Shown here piece after piece: positions 60,201 to 64,000 of a stretch of 64,000 nt of DNA. This DNA is from CBDESM01 sp965242485 (GTDB lineage: Bacteria > Chloroflexota > Dehalococcoidia > Bin125): NCBI GenBank assembly GCA_965242485.1, contig CBDESM010000003.1:1488001-1552000 (forward strand), read 5' to 3'. A model generated the notes under the pieces. That model saw only the letters and a program-made list of their open reading frames with translations, did not search any database and had not been told where the DNA came from. Made by a program: the position numbers and the translations under genes. The first letter of the stretch is position 1; every line of letters starts with the position of its first letter.

Positions 60201-60746
60201 GATGGGGACGAGTTGGTGGTCTACGAGGGAGACGGCGCGGCGCGTGAGGAGCGGATGCGGTTCCGGTTTCCGCGGCAGGCGGGGAAGCAGGCGCTGTGCT
60301 TGAGCGATTACTTCCGTCCGTTCGCTTCGGGCGAGCTGGACGTGCTGGGGCTGCACGTGGTGACGATGGGGCGGCGGGTGAGCGAGCACACGGCGGCGCT
60401 GTATGAGGCGGACCGCTATCAGGACTACTTGTACTGGCACGGGTTCGGCGTCGAGATGGCGGAAGCGCTGGCGGAGTATTGGCACCGGCGGATGCGGCAG
60501 GAGCTGGGGATCGACGGCGAGGACGGGCCGACGCCGACGGACCTGTTCAAGACGCGCTACCGCGGCGCGCGTTACTCGTTCGGCTATCCGGCCTGCCCGG
60601 ACTTGGAGGAGCAGGCGAAGATCTGGCAGCTGCTGGAGCCGGAGCGGATCGGCGCGACGCTCTCAGAAGAATTCCAGATCGAGCCGGAGCAATCGACCAG
60701 CGCGATCATCGTGCACCACCCCGAAGCGCACTACTTCAGCATCTAG
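57297..60746 (+). CDS. metH: cobalamin-dependent methionine synthase
   Basis: 1149 aa from ATG 57297 (ATG 57285 alternative); the open frame upstream is shadow of nhaA. All four modules are present. The homocysteine domain has GATGTGLQA and zinc Cys at 227 and 293-294 (GGCCGTTDEH). The pterin domain follows with IVGERANANGSRRF. Next is the cobalamin domain with DVHDIGKN, His730 being the lower cobalt ligand. The activation domain has RYSFGYPACPDLEEQ near the end. It transfers methyl from 5-methyl-THF to homocysteine. Codons are strongly G-ending. No B12 riboswitch fits in the short upstream gap. Confidence 0.96.
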   Translation: MAESGRSRLLDWADQHVLVLDGATGTGLQAMELSDADFAGLEGCNEMLNLSRPDAVEALHAVYFEAGAGAVLTNTFGGTTVTLNEYGIGGRAREINAASARIARAAAERFSTPERPRFAIGSLGPGTKLPSLGQISFDEIHAGYLEQARGLVEGGADALLVETVYDLLQGKAAIIACKDACREFGVALPIFCTVTLETTGQMLVGSEIGAALTALAPFDLDGIGLNCATGPDFMHEPLRYLSRHAPTRLLCSPNAGLPRVEDDQTIYDLSAEGLAQAQRTFVSEYGVRIVGGCCGTTDEHVRALVEAVAGLEPARREPELPAAAASLFSSTTYEQDASFLIVGERANANGSRRFKRLLEGGEWEQMANVIRDQAGEGAHVADVCVDFVGRDGTPDMAELVGRARGLSTLPLMLDSTEPEVLEAGLKLIGGKAIVNSINFEDGGARLDRTLGAARRYGAAAVALSIDEEGQARTAERKAAIAERLYRTATEEYGLPPEDLFFDALTMPLGSGQADLRRDGLETLNAVEEISRRFPRSQTILGVSNISFGLNPAARQVLNSVFLAEAVERGLTAAIVHAAQILPEHQIDPQQREAARRLIYDEWAGGEDPLAAFMALFEGATVRREEEDLTELTVEQRLHRRIVDGLREGLHDDLAEALGGRSAIEIINGLLLPAMQEVGDLFGAGKMQLPFVLQSAETMKASVAHLEPHMEKADAAGKGKIVLATVRGDVHDIGKNLVEIILSNNGFTTVNLGIKQPIANIIEAAEEHEADAIGLSGLLVKSTLVMKEDLQELNRREIAERWPILLGGAALTRRYVEWDLRNEFQGKVFYGKDAFEGLRIMNALAQGERLEAEPVATARDAAARNGATAVVAEMPPRSAVEPASDVPRPPFWGARLIRSLPLGELFPYINETALFRGQWGFRSGNGTAAQAETEANEGAREALRRVQAEAAATGVLAPAVVYGYFAVAADGDELVVYEGDGAAREERMRFRFPRQAGKQALCLSDYFRPFASGELDVLGLHVVTMGRRVSEHTAALYEADRYQDYLYWHGFGVEMAEALAEYWHRRMRQELGIDGEDGPTPTDLFKTRYRGARYSFGYPACPDLEEQAKIWQLLEPERIGATLSEEFQIEPEQSTSAIIVHHPEAHYFSI

Positions 60747-60796
60747 GCCGCGCTCCGGTGCGGCCGAGGGGTCTGGACTCGCATCCCGCCGGCGGT

Positions 60797-60802
60797 TACC
60801 TT
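60797..60802 (+). promoter_or_regulatory. putative -10 element (TACCTT)
   Basis: GCGGTTACCTT 20 nt before ATG 60823. AAGGAGG lies between. Confidence 0.3.
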
Positions 60803-60822
60803 GCGAGCCCAAGGAGGCGACG

Positions 60823-61842
60823 ATGGGCCTAGGCCTGCTCTTGAGACGCGCAGTGGCGCTGCTTGTCTCAGTCGGACTGCTGGTCGTTTCGGTGGCGAGC
60901 GTGTCCGGGGACGACGGGGATGAAGAGGCAGCCGTGGCGGCCGTATCGCAGCCGGCACAGCTGATCGCTGAGATCCCCGAGGAGTATGAAGCCTTGTTCC
61001 CGCTTGAGTGGGGTGGTGGCAGTTTGCGCCGGCTGATCGGCAAATTGGCTGGGCGCGGATGTGCGCTTGACACGTTGTGGGTGCATGATCTGGGTGAGTG
61101 GAATCCATATAGCCGTTATGGGGTACCGCCCGACCTCGCACTGAACCGGCAATTCATCCAGCGATACGAACAGGATGTGCCTGCGGGCACGCTCTACGCG
61201 ACCTGTGCGGACCAGCCAATTGCACAGGATCTTCAGCCCACTCAGATAGTGGCGGATATCCCGGAGGAATACGACACGATGTTTGAGCTGCAATGGGGCG
61301 GAGGCTCCCTGCTCCACTTCAAAGGCCGCCTCGCTACGATGGGTTGTATCGCGAACAATATTTCATTCCGCGACCCAGACACTGGCCAAACACACACCTA
61401 CAACCAATACAACACAAAATCAACAAACAGAACCAATCAGCAATTCCTTGCAGCCTTTGAGCAACATCTCCCTGCTGGCACAATAGAGACAGATTGCTAT
61501 AGACTATGTGAGTTTCGGTATGTTGATCTAGATGAATCGCCAAATTGTCTTTCGTTTGAAAAATTACGAGAAATAGGTCATGCCCCTGTAGGCGCTTGGG
61601 CTCCCACGGATAATCTGCCTTGCACTGGAGATTTCCACTCAAAGATTATCGATAATATATTTGCTGTACTACCGTTATCGCCCGAGGTCTGTATTGTAAG
61701 AAATGGAAATCCTCACCCTTACATCGCAGGTTTAGCATTTCAAAGAACTCCGAGCATTCCCCCCTTTATCATTGTCTTTGAGGATAATAAACGAACCGAT
61801 TCGGGATACCTTGCATCTCTTCTGCAAACAGAGGTGCAATGA
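60823..61842 (+). CDS. secreted protein with two tandem ~85-residue repeats
   Basis: 339 aa from ATG 60823, with AAGGAGG 5 nt upstream. Signal peptide (about 1-28). Then two related units: about 40-125, beginning QPAQLIAEIPEEYEALF, and about 128-215, beginning QPTQIVADIPEEYDTMF. Each has EWGGGS/QWGGGS, a central Cys and DVPAGTLYATC / HLPAGTIETDC. The conserved Cys pairs suggest a disulfide in each unit outside the cell. The remaining ~125 residues are AT-rich in codon use. No family recognised. The frame probably continues after a one-base shift into the next entry. Confidence 0.72.
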   Translation: MGLGLLLRRAVALLVSVGLLVVSVASVSGDDGDEEAAVAAVSQPAQLIAEIPEEYEALFPLEWGGGSLRRLIGKLAGRGCALDTLWVHDLGEWNPYSRYGVPPDLALNRQFIQRYEQDVPAGTLYATCADQPIAQDLQPTQIVADIPEEYDTMFELQWGGGSLLHFKGRLATMGCIANNISFRDPDTGQTHTYNQYNTKSTNRTNQQFLAAFEQHLPAGTIETDCYRLCEFRYVDLDESPNCLSFEKLREIGHAPVGAWAPTDNLPCTGDFHSKIIDNIFAVLPLSPEVCIVRNGNPHPYIAGLAFQRTPSIPPFIIVFEDNKRTDSGYLASLLQTEVQ

Positions 61843-62260
61843 GCTATGCCATGTCAATCAAGCTTGGCATGAAGAGCAACAATTGCGATTAGATTCACTG
61901 TTTCATAGAATCAATAGAGTCAATAACTTCAACGACAGCAAACATGGAAAAGAATTCATTGACATCATAGGATTTACAACGACAGAGAATGGAACACTGG
62001 CACTGCCAACAGGCAGCATATATCGGGATATATATCACAGAAATAACGAAGGATGGGCCCGTAATACCCTCGAGCTTGCAGCCGAACTTTGCGCTATATA
62101 TTTAATAGATGCCATGGGGGAACCGAGTCCATATGAATGGCATCGATATAATATCGGGAGATTGCCGCAAAGGCAAAAATTTGACGTTGGCAAATACCTG
62201 ACCCCCGAAGTTGTTGAGTGGCTGGAGACCTACATGATTCTGCCGGAGATCGCGGACTGA
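61772..62260 (+). pseudogene. 3' continuation of the secreted repeat protein in another frame, or a separate small gene
   Basis: Open frame from a TTG at 61772 with no ribosome site, overlapping the upstream gene by 71 nt. Near the upstream stop the two frames join smoothly: LLQTEV from one and CNELCHVNQAWHEEQQLRL from the other. A single missing or extra base near 61836 would give one ~478-aa protein. The segment is AT-rich like the end of the upstream gene. No family recognised. It may also be a real short gene with an unusual start. Confidence 0.5.
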
Positions 62261-62287
62261 GCATGGCGGTCTTGGTCGGCGTGCGAC

Positions 62288-62482
62288 TCAGCCGCCGGGG
62301 CCGGTGATGGGCGGGAGGGAGAGGCGTTGGGAGGTGCGGCAGCGGCGGCAGCGCCAGCGGACGGTGACGGTGCCTTTGGGCGGGCGTTCGAGTTCGCAGG
62401 CTAGTGCGCCTTGGCCGTGCTTGCGGCTGGGGCAGGCGGGGTTTTGGCAGCGGATTTGTTCGCGGATCATTTGCTTGGGCAT
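62288..62482 (-). CDS. small zinc-ribbon-like protein
   Basis: 64 aa. Four Cys in two pairs, CQNPAC and CRRC, separated by ~29 residues rich in Arg and Lys, as in zinc ribbons that bind nucleic acid. It follows the portal-like gene in transcription order after 51 nt and may belong to the same unit. Function unknown. Confidence 0.6.
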   Translation of the reverse strand: MPKQMIREQIRCQNPACPSRKHGQGALACELERPPKGTVTVRWRCRRCRTSQRLSLPPITGPGG

Positions 62483-62533
62483 GGATCGGTTCCTTTCGTT
62501 GGCGGCGGCGGAGCGCTGCGGCTGGCGGCGGGG

Positions 62534-64000
62534 TCAGAGGATTCCGGGGGCGGCATCGAGGTCGCCGAGGCTGCCGAGATCGGGCGCGAGGGGCGGTGTG
62601 AGCGGTGGCGGGACTGCTGCGTCCGCGGGGGCGGTTGCAGGAGCGGCTGGGTGCTGGCCGGCGGCGCGGGCGAGTTCGTGCTGGAAGGCGGCGCGTTCTA
62701 GGAGCCAGCGGCGGTGGCGGGCGATGGCGGCTTCGGGGTGCTCGTCGCCGATGTACTGCTCGAGGTAGCCGCGCTGGTCGAGCGGATCCAGCGGGTCGTT
62801 GAGGCGGGCGCGGCCGTGCTCCTGGATGGCGATGCGCTGGGCCTGGCTGTAGGGGTCGATGCGGACGTCGATGTCGAGCGAGGGGATGCCGGCGGGGTCG
62901 ACGCCGACGACGGTGTCGCGGAGGAGGCGGCCTTCGCGGGTGCAGGCGAAGACCCAGACGGGCTCGCCGAAGCCGCCGTCGGCGGCGGGCTTGGACATGA
63001 CCATGGCCATGTTGCGGAGCATGGTGCGGACGGCGCGTGCCTGCTGCTGCTTGAGGTGCTGGACTTGGGCGTTGCGCGCGGAGAGGAGGAGGTTGAGCGT
63101 GTGCGGGCGTGTGTTGGGGCCGGCCTCGCCCTGGAGGATGGCGCCGGTGTCGGGCGCGGCGGCGGCGAGGTCTTCGGCGGCGACGCGCATGAATTCGATG
63201 AAGGCGGGATCGAGGCTGAAGTCGATCTTTTCGAGCGATGCGCCGGCGGGGAGGGAGCGGGCGGCCGCGGCCGAGGCGCTGACTTGGACGCGGACATCGT
63301 CGTCGTCGGTCTCGTAGCCGCCGCCTTCGAGGCGGATCCAGTAGAGCGGGACGGCGGCCTGGTCGGCGAGGACGCGGGCGAGGGAGCGGTCGTAGTCGAA
63401 CATCGGTTTGACGCGGTAGACGCCTTCGAGCAGCGGTTCCCAGCGGCGGAGCGGGTCGGGATGGTCGTTGACGTCGGCCGCGGCGATGGCGAAGGGCGGC
63501 ATTTCGTAGGGGTGCGGGTGCGATTTGACGAGGGTCCAGCCGCCGTGTTCGGGCGCGGCGAGCTCGTAGTAGCGGGAGCGGGTCCAGAGCGCGGCGACGC
63601 GGATGCGCCCGCCCCAGCCGGCGGCGGAAGGGTCGGCATCGGACGGGACCCCGCCGGGGACGGCAATTTCGAGGGCTGGGCGGCCGCGTCCGCGCTCGGG
63701 GCGGAGGTCGATGCGGTCCTGCGCGGCGAGGGCGGCGCGGTACTCGGCGAGGCCGATCTCGCGGAGGACGAGGGCGACGCCGATGCCGTTGGGCGCGAGG
63801 CGGTCTTCGATGAAGGCGAATTGGTCGGGGCGGACGACCTCGATGCGCCAAGGGAAGCCGGCGCGGGCCTTGGCGCGGCGGTCGCGTTCGCGGCGGGCGG
63901 CGAAGGACTCGGCGCTCGGGCCGCCGGCATCCGCGGACGGGAAGGGCGGCAGCTGGTCGGGGGAGCGCTGCCAGTGGAGGACGCCGTAGCAGAGGCAGAC
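62534..64000 (-). CDS. large protein with phage-portal-like character, 5' end outside the window
   Basis: At least 488 codons; the frame is open to the window edge, with no stop between 63502 and 64000, so the N-terminus is missing. Features: HPHPYEMPPF followed by WEPLLEGVYRVKPMFDYDRS, a long helical stretch (VQHLKQQQARAVRTMLRNM), and a C-terminal DPLDPLDQRGYLEQYIGDEH before a Pro/Ala-rich tail. The helical stem-like middle and the relaxed C-terminus recall phage or gene-transfer-agent portal proteins. I cannot confirm this by eye; no terminase or capsid gene is in view. Otherwise hypothetical. Confidence 0.5.
   Translation of the reverse strand, partial: VCLCYGVLHWQRSPDQLPPFPSADAGGPSAESFAARRERDRRAKARAGFPWRIEVVRPDQFAFIEDRLAPNGIGVALVLREIGLAEYRAALAAQDRIDLRPERGRGRPALEIAVPGGVPSDADPSAAGWGGRIRVAALWTRSRYYELAAPEHGGWTLVKSHPHPYEMPPFAIAAADVNDHPDPLRRWEPLLEGVYRVKPMFDYDRSLARVLADQAAVPLYWIRLEGGGYETDDDDVRVQVSASAAAARSLPAGASLEKIDFSLDPAFIEFMRVAAEDLAAAAPDTGAILQGEAGPNTRPHTLNLLLSARNAQVQHLKQQQARAVRTMLRNMAMVMSKPAADGGFGEPVWVFACTREGRLLRDTVVGVDPAGIPSLDIDVRIDPYSQAQRIAIQEHGRARLNDPLDPLDQRGYLEQYIGDEHPEAAIARHRRWLLERAAFQHELARAAGQHPAAPATAPADAAVPPPLTPPLAPDLGSLGDLDAAPGIL

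Noticed and set aside
1..64000. CRISPR arrays, rRNA, insertion sequences
   Set aside because: No regularly spaced direct repeats, no rRNA-like sequence and no transposase-like protein were found on reading both strands.

Overview
The window is a high-GC bacterial chromosome segment with tightly packed genes on both strands. It has no rRNA, tRNA, CRISPR array or recognisable insertion sequence. Gene content points to an aerobic, free-living or host-associated heterotroph: CaiB-type CoA-transferases, SDR dehydrogenases, crotonase, LLM flavin monooxygenases, a molybdenum hydroxylase, alpha-carbonic anhydrases, ferritin-like proteins and a copper CopC/CopD operon. This mix is typical of high-GC Chloroflexota (SAR202/Dehalococcoidia-like) or Actinomycetota. 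No phylogenetic marker gene is present, so the phylum is an inference. Many genes, on both strands, have a TAnnnT (often TAGSCT) hexamer close upstream of the start. In several cases it lies only 6-7 nt from the start codon, which suggests leaderless transcripts.

Layout. 0-3.2 kb: lipoproteins, including two orphan polar-amino-acid ABC binding proteins. 3.3-5.5 kb: a GmrSD-like (DUF262/DUF1524) protein and a small frameshifted gene. 5.6-10.7 kb: crotonase, two alpha-carbonic anhydrases (one exported Tat lipoprotein, one without signal), carboxylesterase, LLM oxidoreductase. 10.8-16.3 kb: two DUF433/PIN-like toxin-antitoxin modules flanking a TIGR03084-like protein and two CoA-transferases. 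16.3-19.1 kb: two paralogous MFS transporters. 19.3-22.1 kb: a nuclease-methyltransferase (type IIG-like) gene broken after a C16 tract. 22.3-26.7 kb: MBL hydrolase, M16 peptidase, SDR, a probably frameshifted NYN nuclease, a hydroxyisobutyrate-dehydrogenase-like enzyme. 26.8-28.4 kb: ImmA/IrrE plus DUF4411 module. 28.7-29.5 kb: a CcdA-like protein whose helices appear circularly permuted. 29.5-32.7 kb: two ferritin-like proteins and an alpha/beta hydrolase. 32.8-37.2 kb: a copper operon ending in a CopC-CopD-cytochrome c fusion. 37.3-42.2 kb: ABM monooxygenase, two SDRs, GNAT, queuosine-precursor-type transporter, LLM oxidoreductase. 42.3-50.9 kb: single-chain restriction-modification proteins and a second GmrSD-like protein, interleaved with IMPase and FIST genes. 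50.9-54.9 kb: a molybdenum hydroxylase operon (M, S, L, MoaD-like). 55-57.2 kb: Uma2 and NhaA. 57.3-60.7 kb: full-length cobalamin-dependent MetH. 60.8-62.3 kb: a secreted repeat protein, probably frameshifted. 62.3-64 kb: a zinc-ribbon protein and a partial protein with some phage-portal-like character.

Two themes recur. First, tandem paralogue pairs are common (binding proteins, carbonic anhydrases, CoA-transferases, MFS, SDR, ferritin-like, CopC). Second, nuclease, restriction and toxin genes occur as scattered one- or two-gene units between metabolic operons. Several have visibly lower GC, and the neighbouring host genes drift to A/C-rich, G-poor codons toward the junctions. Several reading frames look broken by single-base changes (about 5.44, 21.33-21.41, 25.20 and 61.84 kb). 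Sequencing or assembly error cannot be excluded for these.
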